NCBI RefSeq assembly: GCF_014359905.1
Contig: NZ_JACIYP010000007.1
Location: 37,071 to 101,070, forward strand
Length of the DNA stretch: 64,000 nucleotides
Source of the DNA: Hoeflea sp.
GTDB lineage: Bacteria; Pseudomonadota; Alphaproteobacteria; Rhizobiales; Rhizobiaceae
Direction of reading: 5' to 3'
Of this stretch, positions 8,931-17,153 are shown one piece after another (within the stretch, counting starts at the first letter, position 1; every line of letters begins with the position of its first letter). Both the position numbers and the translations under genes were made by a program. Below the pieces are notes generated by a model. It searched no databases. It was not told the DNA's origin and worked only from the letters and a program-made list of their open reading frames with translations.

Positions 8931-9779
8931 TTACGGACGAACCGCGGGGGTTTCGACCGAAAGGCCGGTGCCGCGCCATGTCACGTAGGTTTCAAGCGCC
9001 ATCAACTCGTCCGAGAACGCCTTGGGCATTTCGGCCCTGGTATCGCGGATGCAGCCGCGGAAGCGGTTGTGCAGCGAGGTGAAACCGCTCTTGAGCCGGT
9101 AGACCGGGAAGCCGTTGACCTGGCCCTGGCTCAAATGGTCGGCGCGGATGTACTTGCCGGCATTGGCCTCGTGACAGCTGGCGCAGGCGAGATTGAGCTG
9201 ACCTGTCCGGGTGTAGTAGAGGTCCTTGCCCTGTTCCCACCAGGACTGCATGTCGCCTTCGGTAAGATCCAGTTGTACAGGCAGGCCCAGCGACTGGTGC
9301 TTGATATAGGTGGTGAGTTCCTTCTGACCGCCCTTGTCAAACTCATAGGCCTCCGCGCCCATCTGCTCGGTGCGGCATTTGTTGATCTGCAACTCGACAT
9401 TGATCGGCCTGTTGGAATCCGCATCCCATTTCGGGTACTTGGCGCCGATACCCTTCATGCTTTCCGCAGCATCTCCGTGGCAGCTCGCGCAGGATTTGCC
9501 GGCGGTCCCGTCGACCTTGTTCCAGAGAACCTCGCCATCCTCAACCGAGACCATGGCCGGGTTCTCGAACGTATCGCGCTCGAGATCGCGGGTTTCAGCT
9601 TCGCGGTAAAGCCAGCCCGAGAGCACTTCGTCAAAGGGCAGCCCCTCGGGCGCCTTGGCGCGGGTGATCATCGGCTTGCCATCGATTTCCAGCGTATCAT
9701 CGACTGGCTCTGCCATTGTCCAACTGGTTGCGGTGAGTCCCGCCGCCAGCGCAATACCGGCTATCAAAAGTCTCTTCAT
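8931..9779 (-). CDS. soxA: L-cysteine S-thiosulfotransferase subunit SoxA (diheme)
   Basis: Catalytic subunit of SoxAX, which couples thiosulfate oxidatively to the carrier cysteine of SoxY. It has 282 residues with a Sec signal (about 1-23). Heme motifs are CASCH at 97-101 and CASCH at 199-203, so this is the two-heme type seen in Paracoccus. Cys243 in RFRGCIRDTRA is the expected cysteine persulfide heme ligand and active-site residue. It follows soxZ by 72 bp in the order soxXYZA. Confidence 0.96.
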   Translation of the reverse strand: MKRLLIAGIALAAGLTATSWTMAEPVDDTLEIDGKPMITRAKAPEGLPFDEVLSGWLYREAETRDLERDTFENPAMVSVEDGEVLWNKVDGTAGKSCASCHGDAAESMKGIGAKYPKWDADSNRPINVELQINKCRTEQMGAEAYEFDKGGQKELTTYIKHQSLGLPVQLDLTEGDMQSWWEQGKDLYYTRTGQLNLACASCHEANAGKYIRADHLSQGQVNGFPVYRLKSGFTSLHNRFRGCIRDTRAEMPKAFSDELMALETYVTWRGTGLSVETPAVRP

Positions 9780-9851
9780 AACGGTCTCCGTCCTCCCGGG
9801 ACTGCGCCTGCACGAATCTCCCGCCCGTGCAGGGCTCCCTCGCTCTCGTTG

Positions 9852-10175
9852 CTACTTGACTTCGATCGGTTCCTCGGCCTCGTAGACCGACCCGTCATCA
9901 TCGAGCCAGGTGAACTTGAAGGTTCCGCTGGCAGGCACTTTGGCGTTGAACTCGAAATACGGATTGGCGGAAATCGCCGGATCCAGATCACATTCGAACA
10001 CCGTCTGCCCTTCGAAGGCGCAGGTGAACTTGTTGATGATCTTACGCGGAATGGGGTTGCCATCCTTGTCCTTGCGCTGACCCGATTCCATCTCGTGACT
10101 GATCAGCGTCTTGATGGTGATCACCTCACCGGCCGAAGCCGTCTTGGGGACCTTGATGCGTGGTTTTGATGCCAT
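9852..10175 (-). CDS. soxZ: Sulfur carrier complex subunit SoxZ
   Basis: Non-catalytic half of the SoxYZ carrier, 107 residues, which is standard. It is a small immunoglobulin-like beta protein (PRIKVPKTASAGEVITIKTLISHEMESG at the N-terminus) with no signal peptide, so it is exported together with the Tat substrate SoxY. It sits 21 bp downstream of soxY. Confidence 0.96.
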   Translation of the reverse strand: MASKPRIKVPKTASAGEVITIKTLISHEMESGQRKDKDGNPIPRKIINKFTCAFEGQTVFECDLDPAISANPYFEFNAKVPASGTFKFTWLDDDGSVYEAEEPIEVK

Positions 10176-10196
10176 GTTCGTTAATCCTGTCCTGGC

Positions 10197-10652
10197 TCAG
10201 CCGCCGCAGCCGCCGATGGTTACCTTGACCTCTTTCTTGTCCATGAAGAAAGAGCCGTCTTTCATTTTCGCAACCGCGACGACGTTCTGGGTCTTGGCAA
10301 GTCGCATACGGGTCGTTGCGAGCGCAGCACCACTCAATTCAGTGAAATGGAACGTGGCCACAGCCGGGCTGGGGTTGCCGTCGGCCAAGAGAATGACCGA
10401 CTCCACCATGTCATCGCCTTCCATGGCGCTTTCCACGCTCACAGAGACCGGCACCGTGTTGCCGTTTTCCGCGATTTCAGGCGCGGTCAGCGTGATCTTG
10501 CCTTCGCCGGGGGCGGTGCCGCCGGTGAAATCCATGATCGCCTTGTCCGTGTCCTCAACCGAAGCAAGAGCCGGGGTGATCCGGGCTCCGGCAACCGCGA
10601 ATGCCGCGGCGCCCACTGTCAATCCTAAGACATGTCGTCTTGTCAGTTTCAT
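10197..10652 (-). CDS. soxY: Sulfur carrier protein SoxY
   Basis: Carries all thiosulfate-derived intermediates on a C-terminal cysteine. It is 151 residues from the ATG at 10652, which gives a Tat signal (MKLTRRHVLGLTVG). The protein ends with the diagnostic swinging arm GGCGG, carrier cysteine at residue 149. An upstream in-frame start would add 25 residues before the signal peptide and is unlikely. It lies between soxX and soxZ. Confidence 0.97.
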   Translation of the reverse strand: MKLTRRHVLGLTVGAAAFAVAGARITPALASVEDTDKAIMDFTGGTAPGEGKITLTAPEIAENGNTVPVSVSVESAMEGDDMVESVILLADGNPSPAVATFHFTELSGAALATTRMRLAKTQNVVAVAKMKDGSFFMDKKEVKVTIGGCGG

Positions 10653-10692
10653 AAGATTCGAGCTCCTCTGCTCCAGATAAGTGCTTGCACGC

Positions 10693-11157
10693 TCACTCCT
10701 TGAGCGTACCGAGATAAGCGAGAACATCCTCGACCTGCTGAGCGGTCAGGATCGTCTTGCCGACGAATTTCTCGGCCACGTTCTTGCCGACATCCAGGGA
10801 ATAGAAGCCGGGCATGACGGTTTGATCGGTGAATACGGTCTTCGAATTCACCAGGATGGCCCTGAGCATCGGCTCTTCGTAGCGCGAAGCCACGCCATCA
10901 AGCGCGGGTCCGACATCGCCATGAAACTGGTCGCTGGCCATCGCCGCGTTGACATGACAGGCAAGGCAATTGCCAAGTCCGGTGTCCTTGAACACCTTGG
11001 CGCCCTCAACCGGATCGCCCGGCGTTCCGGTCAGCGACGTGGTGATGCCCTCATCGGTAAACTCCACCGCTTCAGGTGCGATCTCGCTGGACCAAGCCGC
11101 AGTCGACAACATGATTGCCGCCGCGACCCCCAGTGTAAAATTCATGCGCCTCATCAT
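10693..11157 (-). CDS. soxX: Monoheme cytochrome SoxX
   Basis: Partner of SoxA in the SoxAX thiosulfotransferase, 154 residues with a Sec signal (about 1-24). The heme site is CLACH at 64-68, and Met115 in QTVMPGF is the likely distal ligand. The start at 11157 has AGGAGGG upstream; MMRRMNF offers three closely spaced methionines, so the exact start may be up to 12 bp later. It is first in the structural order soxXYZABCDEF, separated from soxW by 126 bp that could hold its own promoter. Confidence 0.95.
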   Translation of the reverse strand: MMRRMNFTLGVAAAIMLSTAAWSSEIAPEAVEFTDEGITTSLTGTPGDPVEGAKVFKDTGLGNCLACHVNAAMASDQFHGDVGPALDGVASRYEEPMLRAILVNSKTVFTDQTVMPGFYSLDVGKNVAEKFVGKTILTAQQVEDVLAYLGTLKE

Positions 11158-11214
11158 TTGGCGTTCCCTCCTCCATTGCCCGAAAACAGTCGTTCCGGAT
11201 CTTCTCCGTTTCAA

Positions 11215-11257
11215 ATGATAATCATACTTCGACGCACAATCAATGCAAAAATATGAT
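11215..11257. promoter_or_regulatory. Candidate SoxR control region between soxW and soxX
   Basis: An AT-rich patch in the 126-bp soxW-soxX gap contains the palindrome ATGATAATCAT (11215-11225) and the motif TGCAAAAATATGAT (11244-11257). A similar motif, TGCAAAATACAAT, occurs in the soxS-soxV gap. In Pseudaminobacter salicylatoxidans SoxR is known to act at the equivalent two regions, so the shared motif is a reasonable operator candidate. Confidence 0.4.
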
Positions 11258-11283
11258 TTCTTGAATGTATCTTTCATCCATTC

Positions 11284-11871
11284 TCATTCCGCGTCAAGCC
11301 GGCCCGCGGCCCGCATCTCGTTGATAATGCGGGCGTGATACTTTTGAAAGTGTTCGTCACTCTCGTAACCCTTTTCGGATACCCACTTGAACATATTGAG
11401 AAAAGTCCACTTTCCGAACGCGCCCGGCATGGTCGCCACCGCGGCCTCGGCAACGGTTGCTCCTTCCGGCGCGTCCTCGGGCAGAAAAACCATGGTCGGC
11501 GTGAAAATATAACCCCATTTGCGCGCTGCCGTCTTCTCGGTCAGCACCTCGCCGTCGAGGTCGGTGACTTCCTCGTCGCCGAACATGTTGTACTGGACGA
11601 CCTTGAAGTTGGCCTTGATGAAGTCCGAGACTTCCGGATCCGACAGGATCTTCTCGTGCATCTGGGCGCAATAGATGCAGCCACGCTGCTCGAAGATCAT
11701 GACCAGCCGCTTGCCCTCGTCCTTCGCCGCCTCGATGTCTTCTGCGACATCGCGGAAGGTGAGCGAGAACCAGTCTTCCTTGTGCAGGCCGTCCTCGCCG
11801 ATCTCCGATGACCAGGCCTGGGCAGACAGCGCCGCAACAGCGGCAAAAGTCAAAAACGCGCGTCCGAACAT
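11284..11871 (-). CDS. soxW: Periplasmic thioredoxin SoxW
   Basis: Thioredoxin-fold protein of 195 residues with a Sec signal (about 1-22) and a redox-active CIYC at residues 65-68 within EQRGCIYCAQMH. In the sox systems studied, SoxW receives electrons from the membrane protein SoxV and helps keep SoxYZ active. It lies 10 bp downstream of soxV in the same direction. Confidence 0.92.
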   Translation of the reverse strand: MFGRAFLTFAAVAALSAQAWSSEIGEDGLHKEDWFSLTFRDVAEDIEAAKDEGKRLVMIFEQRGCIYCAQMHEKILSDPEVSDFIKANFKVVQYNMFGDEEVTDLDGEVLTEKTAARKWGYIFTPTMVFLPEDAPEGATVAEAAVATMPGAFGKWTFLNMFKWVSEKGYESDEHFQKYHARIINEMRAAGRLDAE

Positions 11872-11881
11872 GATAGTCCTC

Positions 11882-12616
11882 CTAACCGATCGTTGCGAAA
11901 GCGGGAAACATCTCGAGCATCCATTGCGCGATTCGCGACATCTGGCCTGTCATGAACAGGATGCCGGTGATGACCAGAAGTACGCCCATGGCCTTTTCGA
12001 TCACAGCCATATGTTTCTTGATTCGGGTTGAAAACCGGATGAATCGGCTGGCAAACACCCCGGCCACGACAAAAGGGATCCCGATTCCCAGCGCATAGAG
12101 CCCGAGCAGAAGGGCCCCCTGCCCCGCGCTCTCCTTGGCCGCAGCCATGAACAGGATCGCCGCCAGGATCGGTCCGACGCAGGGCGTCCAGCCGAAGGCA
12201 AAGGCCAGCCCCATGACATAGGCGCCCACCATGCCCGCGGGCTTGCGCTCAACCGTGACCCGCGCTTCGCGGTACAGAAGCGCCAAGCGGAACACGCCGA
12301 GGAAATGCAGCCCCATCAGCAGTATCAATACCCCGGCGATGATGGACAGCACGTCAAAATAGCGCGCCAGCGATTGACCGATCAGGCTAGCAGTGGCGCC
12401 GAGAGCGATGAAGACCGTGCTGAATCCCAGCACGAAAGCGACCGACGCCAGTGCGATGCGGCGTGACGCCACATTGTCAGCGCCGGCGTTTTTGACTTCG
12501 TTGAAACTCATGCCCGCCAGATAGGCGAGATAGGGCGGAACGATCGGAAGCACGCAGGGCGAGAAGAATGACAGCAATCCGGCCAGAAAGGCGGCTCCAT
12601 ACCCGACATCAATCAT
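11882..12616 (-). CDS. soxV: CcdA-family thiol reductant transporter SoxV
   Basis: Inner-membrane protein of the CcdA/DsbD family that carries reductant from cytoplasmic thioredoxin to periplasmic SoxW. It has 244 residues and about six membrane segments. The paired cysteines lie in FFSPCVLPIVPPY (Cys21) and GWTPCVGPIL. The start at 12616 follows GGGAGGAAG. It is the first gene of the leftward sox operon and faces soxS across a 225-bp control region. Confidence 0.94.
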   Translation of the reverse strand: MIDVGYGAAFLAGLLSFFSPCVLPIVPPYLAYLAGMSFNEVKNAGADNVASRRIALASVAFVLGFSTVFIALGATASLIGQSLARYFDVLSIIAGVLILLMGLHFLGVFRLALLYREARVTVERKPAGMVGAYVMGLAFAFGWTPCVGPILAAILFMAAAKESAGQGALLLGLYALGIGIPFVVAGVFASRFIRFSTRIKKHMAVIEKAMGVLLVITGILFMTGQMSRIAQWMLEMFPAFATIG

Positions 12617-12775
12617 CAGTTTCTTCCTCCCGCGAAGCGCCGCCTGTCCAGACCAGCCGGAAAAGGCTGCCCCAGCACCCTGTTCAAACATGCACCGTTC
12701 ACCCGTGACGCCGCTCGAACGCAACACGCCTGACCCGCATTCGGCCTCCCCATGGCGCATCGCCGGCCAGAATGC

Positions 12776-12813
12776 GATTGCAAGATATGCAAAATACAAT
12801 ATATATTGCAATC
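12776..12813. promoter_or_regulatory. Inverted-repeat operator in the divergent soxV-soxS region
   Basis: The region holds an imperfect inverted repeat: GATTGCAAGATAT at 12776-12788 and ATATATTGCAATC at 12801-12813 (12 of 13 positions pair), with a 12-base AT-rich spacer. It lies between the divergent soxV and soxS genes, the place where the ArsR-type repressor SoxR is known to bind in related bacteria. SoxR is encoded next to soxS. Confidence 0.55.
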
Positions 12814-12841
12814 ACTATTTTACCGGAGCTGGACCAGCCTC

Positions 12842-13192
12842 ATGACATCACCTCTCGCGGCTGCGCTTTCCTTCGTCCTGCTCCTGGCCACGCCAGCATT
12901 CGCGGCCGAAATGATCATGTATGAGCAACCGGGCTGCGCCTGGTGCAAGCGCTTCAATGAGGAAGTGGCGCCGGCCTGGCCAAACACCGAACAGGGCCGG
13001 CGCGCGCCCTTGCGGCGGGTCAATATCCGCGAACCGCTGCCCGAGGACTTGGCCGACATTCCGGTCGAGAGATTCACGCCGACCTTTGTTCTGGTCGATG
13101 ACGGCGAGGAGATCGCGCGGTTGCGGGGCTATCCCGGCGATCAGTTCTTCTGGGCGCTTGTCGATGAGATGCTTGCAAAGCTGGAGCCATGA
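12842..13192 (+). CDS. soxS: Periplasmic thioredoxin SoxS
   Basis: Small thioredoxin-like protein of 116 residues with a Sec signal (about 1-22) and active-site CAWC at 32-35 (YEQPGCAWCKRFNEE). SoxS reactivates the carrier SoxY by thiol exchange in the Paracoccus system. The start at 12842 gives the signal peptide directly. Its stop overlaps the soxR start by 4 bp, so soxSR are co-translated. Confidence 0.93.
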   Translation: MTSPLAAALSFVLLLATPAFAAEMIMYEQPGCAWCKRFNEEVAPAWPNTEQGRRAPLRRVNIREPLPEDLADIPVERFTPTFVLVDDGEEIARLRGYPGDQFFWALVDEMLAKLEP

Positions 13193-13539
13193 CATCGGAC
13201 CCGACGCCAAGCCAGGATTTTTCCGGTCAGGATATCGACGTCCTTGCCGGACAGGCGCGCAAGGCGAGCGATATTCTCAAGGCGATGTCGCACGAGACCC
13301 GGTTGCTCATTCTCTGGCTGTTGTCGGAAAACGAAAAATCCGTCTCGGAGCTTGAGCAATTGCTGGCCCTGCCCCAGGCGGCGGTGTCCCAGCAGCTCGC
13401 AAGGCTGCGCTTTGACCACATGGTCAGCGCGCGCCGCGAGGGCCGGATGATTCACTATTCGATTTCCAACGCCGAAGTCTCGGCCATTGTGGCCTCGCTC
13501 TATGATCTGCTGTGCCGTCCGGACGCCGGGAACGGCTGA
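13189..13539 (+). CDS. soxR: ArsR-family sox repressor SoxR with a single cysteine
   Basis: A 116-residue winged-helix ArsR/SmtB protein that represses sox genes in the absence of thiosulfate. The recognition helix is QAAVSQQLARLRFDHMV, followed by a wing containing RREGRMIHYS. Relatives that sense sulfane sulfur (SqrR, BigR, SoxR of Hyphomicrobium) use two cysteines 66 residues apart. Here Cys109 is present, but the matching upstream position 43 is tryptophan (codon TGG at 13315-13317). The gene overlaps soxS and faces the likely operator region. Confidence 0.93.
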   Translation: MTSDPTPSQDFSGQDIDVLAGQARKASDILKAMSHETRLLILWLLSENEKSVSELEQLLALPQAAVSQQLARLRFDHMVSARREGRMIHYSISNAEVSAIVASLYDLLCRPDAGNG

Positions 13540-13633
13540 ACCGGAGACACATTGCTTGCATTGAATACCGCCGGTGCCTAAACTTGACGAGAGGGACCGG
13601 GGCTGTGCCGGCCAACCGGAGGAGGAGGCCATC

Positions 13634-14740
13634 ATGTTTGACTCAGGGTGGATGCTTGCGCTGTCGGGCTGCATGGTCGGCGTCATTATCGGCTTTGCAG
13701 CGCGCAAAAGCCATTTCTGCACCATGGCGGCCCTGGAGCGCCACTGGTATGCGGGCGACGACCGGCCGCTCAGGGCCTGGGCGCTGGCCGCATTCACGGC
13801 GCTCATCGCCACGCAACTGCTCGGCGCTGCGGGCATGGCCGGGCTCGAACAATCCTTCTATCTGACCGAGCCGCTGCCGCTCGCCGGCGCCATTGTCGGC
13901 GGCCTGATGTTCGGCCTGGGCATGGCGCTTGTCGGCACCTGCGGCTTCGGCGCGCTGGTCCGGCTTAGCGGCGGCAATCTGCGCGCGCTGGTGGTTCTGA
14001 CAGGCCTCGGGCTTGCAGCCCTTGCCGCCCAGCGCGGCGTCACCGCCCACATCCGCGCGGTTCTGCTCGATCCCTTGTCGCTCGACCTGTCGGCATTTGG
14101 CGGGCAATCGGCGGGCGCACTGATCTCACGCGCCACGGGTGTCAACGCAACACTGCCGCTGGCGCTGCTCATCGGTGCTGCGGGCCTGTGGTGGGTGTTC
14201 AAATCGGCCAGTTTCCGCGCCGACCGCAACCGGCTGATCGCCGGCGTGGTCATAGGCCTCTGCATCGCCGCCGGCTGGGTGATCACCAGCCTGTTTGCGG
14301 CCCGGGCGCTGTACCCGGTTCAGGTCGAGGCCGGCTCCTTCGTCATGCCGGTGGGCGAAACCATCCTGCAGATCATCACCGTCACCGGCGAACTGCCCGA
14401 TTACGGCATCGGCATCGTCATCGGCGTGTTCCTGGGCGCGGCTGTCTCCGCATTCCACTCCGACGACATGCGCTGGGAGGCCTGCGACGACGCCCGCGAA
14501 CTGAGCCGCCACCTGCTCGGCGCCTTCCTGATGGGCACCGGCGGCGTCTTTGCGCTCGGATGCACCATCGGACAGGGCGTCAGCGCCTTCTCGGTGATGG
14601 CGGTTTCGGCCCCGATCGTGATGCTCTCGATTGCGGCGGGCGCCCGCATGGGGCTCGGCCTCTTGGTCGAAGGCAACGCCTTCAGCTTCATCGCAGACTG
14701 GCGCGCGCCGAAGGCTCAGCCGGAAGCCACGAAACGGTAA
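13634..14740 (+). CDS. YeeE/YedE-family transporter, SoxT-like (first copy)
   Basis: A 368-residue polytopic membrane protein of the YeeE/YedE (DUF395, sulf_transp) family, whose characterised members import thiosulfate or other sulfur compounds. Repeated glycine-rich cores with conserved cysteines are visible (RKSHFCTMAALE, GTCGFGALVRLSGGNLRAL, ALGCTIGQG). The start at 13634 follows GGAGGAGG. It comes 94 bp after soxR in the same direction. In Hyphomicrobium such SoxT proteins work with SoxR in sensing or sulfur delivery. The 3' end overlaps the convergent metallohydrolase gene by 25 bp. Confidence 0.85.
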   Translation: MFDSGWMLALSGCMVGVIIGFAARKSHFCTMAALERHWYAGDDRPLRAWALAAFTALIATQLLGAAGMAGLEQSFYLTEPLPLAGAIVGGLMFGLGMALVGTCGFGALVRLSGGNLRALVVLTGLGLAALAAQRGVTAHIRAVLLDPLSLDLSAFGGQSAGALISRATGVNATLPLALLIGAAGLWWVFKSASFRADRNRLIAGVVIGLCIAAGWVITSLFAARALYPVQVEAGSFVMPVGETILQIITVTGELPDYGIGIVIGVFLGAAVSAFHSDDMRWEACDDARELSRHLLGAFLMGTGGVFALGCTIGQGVSAFSVMAVSAPIVMLSIAAGARMGLGLLVEGNAFSFIADWRAPKAQPEATKR

Positions 14741-15642
14741 GCCGCCCCGTCCCGCTCCACCCTGCCCTCACCGGGCTTGGGCAGATGGTAGGCGGTGATC
14801 GCCGCCTTGTCCGCCGCCAGCCGGTCGAGCAGCCTGAGCCGGGTGGCGACGCCCTTGTCCGGATCCTGGTCGGATCCGCTCGGCCATGCCGGATGGGTGA
14901 ACGAGATCGCGAAATGGGTGATCGCATCACCAGCCACCAGCACCGGCTCCGATCCGCCATGCAGCAGGAACGACATGTGCCCGGGCGTGTGCCCCGAAGT
15001 GTCGACGGCCTCGACGCCGGGCAGCACTTCCGCGCCGGGCTCGAACAGGTTGATCATGTCTTCGAGATGAGCAAGCCGGTTCTGCGCACCGACGGCGAAT
15101 GTCTTGCGTTCCTCGGGCATGGTGTCAACCGTGCCCGGATCGCGCCAGAACTCCCATTCCGCACGGCCCATGTGGAAGCTCGCATTGGAGAACAGCACCT
15201 CGTCGAAGTCATCGACCAGCCCCCAGAGATGGTCGGGATGGCAATGGGTGAAGACAACGTCGGTGACATCCGCCGGATCAAGGCCGGCCTCCGCCATGTT
15301 GTCGAGAAGCGTGCCCGCCGACGGCATGAAGTTGGGGCCGGACCCCACATCGAACATGATCAGCCGGTCACCCGATTTCAGGAACGGAACATTGCAATCA
15401 GGCGCCAGGGCGTCTGTCGGTTGTCCGTTCTCCGCAAGCAGCGCCACAAGCTCATCCCTCGGCACATCCGGATAGGAGAAGGCCAGCGGCAACACCAGGT
15501 TGCCGTCGCTGACGGTGCTCAGCACCGCCTCGCCGATCTCAAGGGCGCGGGCCGGCCGCAGGCCCACGGGCAGCAGCAATGCAGCCCCTGCAGCCGCACC
15601 GGTCCGCAGCAAGGTGCGTCTGGTCAGATCAAGCGATGTCAT
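14716..15642 (-). CDS. Tat-exported metallo-beta-lactamase-fold hydrolase, SoxH-like
   Basis: A 308-residue MBL-fold protein with a twin-arginine signal (LTRRTLL, arginines 8-9) and a cleavage-like region near 33. The metal motif is FTHCHPDHLWG; further ligands are GHTPGHMSF and an aspartate in LVAGDAITH. SoxH of Paracoccus is a related periplasmic metallohydrolase of unknown exact role that is dispensable for thiosulfate oxidation. The start at 15642 follows GGAGGAATATC. It lies, in opposite orientation, between two SoxT-like transporters, so a role in sulfur compound processing is inferred from context only. Confidence 0.8.
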   Translation of the reverse strand: MTSLDLTRRTLLRTGAAAGAALLLPVGLRPARALEIGEAVLSTVSDGNLVLPLAFSYPDVPRDELVALLAENGQPTDALAPDCNVPFLKSGDRLIMFDVGSGPNFMPSAGTLLDNMAEAGLDPADVTDVVFTHCHPDHLWGLVDDFDEVLFSNASFHMGRAEWEFWRDPGTVDTMPEERKTFAVGAQNRLAHLEDMINLFEPGAEVLPGVEAVDTSGHTPGHMSFLLHGGSEPVLVAGDAITHFAISFTHPAWPSGSDQDPDKGVATRLRLLDRLAADKAAITAYHLPKPGEGRVERDGAAYRFVASG

Positions 15643-15746
15643 GATATTCCTCCACATAGATTTATTTGAATATTTGCCTTTGTCTTGACTGAGGTCAATG
15701 CCTGTTCCCGCAATTGGGGTATTTTGGTGCAAAAGGAAAAGCTTCG

Positions 15747-16865
15747 ATGGAACTTGAGCTGCTTGCCGACCGGTTCGGCGACAAATGGACGCTTTTGATC
15801 GGTGGCGCGGTGATCGGTGCCTTGTTCGGCGCCTTTGCCCAGCAGAGCCGGTTCTGCCTGCGCGCCGCCGCCATCGAATTCTCCCGCGGCGAGGTCGGCG
15901 GCAAGATGGCGGTCTGGCTCATCGTGTTTTCGACCGCGATCGCCGGAACCATGCTGCTGGCCGCGTTTGATCTGTTCGTCGCCACCGAAGCCCGCCAGCT
16001 GGCCTCGCCGCAAAGCCTCTCCGGTGCGGCCCTCGGCGGGCTGATGTTCGGTGCCGGCATGATTTTGGCGCGCGGCTGTTCGTCCCGGTTGCTGGTGCTG
16101 TCGGCTACCGGAAACCTGCGCGCCCTGCTCTCGGGCCTGGTGTTCGCGGTCGTGGCGCAAGCCAGCCTGCATGGGTTTCTATCTCCGCTGCGGGAAGCGC
16201 TGGCAACGCCGCTGACGACGCTGTCGATCGGTTCCAATGACCTTCTGGTCCTGTCCGGCGTTTCCGAAACAACCGCCTTCACGCTGGTGTTGATAGGCCT
16301 CGCCGCGAGCATTGGGCTGGCGATGTGGCGCAAGATCGGCATCTGGAAGACGCTTTCCTCCTTCCTGGTGGGGGCCTGCATTCCGCTCGCCTGGTGGTTC
16401 ACCAAATCCATGACCGGGATCGCCTTCGAGCCGGTGACGATCGAATCCTTGAGTTTCACCGGCCCCTCGGCGAACACCCTGATGCTTTTTCTGTCGGAGC
16501 CCGGGTCGATGATCGATTTCGATGTCGGCCTCGTTCCCGGCGTGTTCCTCGGTGCCTTCCTGGCGGCCCTGCTGACGGGTGAACTCGAACTCCAGGGGTT
16601 TGAGGGTGGCGGCTCGATGCGGCGCTATCTGGCGGGCGCCGCTCTGATGGGCTTCGGCGGCATGCTGGCCGGCGGCTGCGCCGTGGGCGCGGGCGTCACC
16701 GGCGCAAGCATTTTCGCGCTCACCGCCTGGGTCACCCTGTTCTCCATCTGGCTCGCGGCATCGGCCACCGACTGGCTGGTCGACCGCAAGCTGCCCGAAC
16801 GGCAATCGCGCGCGCACCTCCAGCCTCAACAAGCCCGACCCGTCACGATCCGGACCACCGAATAG
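15747..16865 (+). CDS. YeeE/YedE-family transporter, SoxT-like (second copy)
   Basis: A second DUF395-type membrane protein, 372 residues, distinct from the first copy but of the same architecture. Motifs are QQSRFCLRAAAIEFSRG, GMILARGCSSRLLVLSATGNLRALLSG and GGCAVGAGVTGAS, each with the family cysteine. The start at 15747 follows an AAGGAAAAG stretch. The two copies flank the SoxH-like gene, a layout that recalls the SoxT1A/SoxT1B pair reported in Hyphomicrobium. The likely substrate is thiosulfate or a related sulfur species entering the cytoplasm. Confidence 0.83.
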   Translation: MELELLADRFGDKWTLLIGGAVIGALFGAFAQQSRFCLRAAAIEFSRGEVGGKMAVWLIVFSTAIAGTMLLAAFDLFVATEARQLASPQSLSGAALGGLMFGAGMILARGCSSRLLVLSATGNLRALLSGLVFAVVAQASLHGFLSPLREALATPLTTLSIGSNDLLVLSGVSETTAFTLVLIGLAASIGLAMWRKIGIWKTLSSFLVGACIPLAWWFTKSMTGIAFEPVTIESLSFTGPSANTLMLFLSEPGSMIDFDVGLVPGVFLGAFLAALLTGELELQGFEGGGSMRRYLAGAALMGFGGMLAGGCAVGAGVTGASIFALTAWVTLFSIWLAASATDWLVDRKLPERQSRAHLQPQQARPVTIRTTE

Positions 16866-16870
16866 CAAGA

Positions 16871-16928
16871 CCGCCAGGCAGACCACGCTCTCCGTACATC
16901 CGGGAATGAACGTGATCCTGCCTGGCGG
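16871..16928 (+). terminator. Long inverted repeat after the second soxT-like gene
   Basis: An 11-bp perfect inverted repeat (CCGCCAGGCAG at 16871-16881, CTGCCTGGCGG at 16918-16928) encloses a 36-base loop with extra partial pairing. It starts 6 bp past the stop codon and lies between convergent operons (sox and urt). No strong T-run follows, so termination is probable but not certain. The rest of the 288-bp gap to urtE shows no gene. Confidence 0.5.
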
Positions 16929-17153
16929 CCCTGAACCCTGCACCCTTTGCGGGCGTCGTTATCGATCCCCTCTGGATCTGAGATACTCAATGCAGGAAGC
17001 GTGCCAGTTTGGGAAAGTCCGGTAAATCCGGATTTCAGTCGGATTTTTTCGCTAACCCAATGAGACAGATGCAAGTGCAATGGGCAAGAGCGGGACTGCA
17101 TTCGCCCAATTCATGGGCAGGCAGAAGGATTGCCGGGATTGCGGGCGTGGGCC

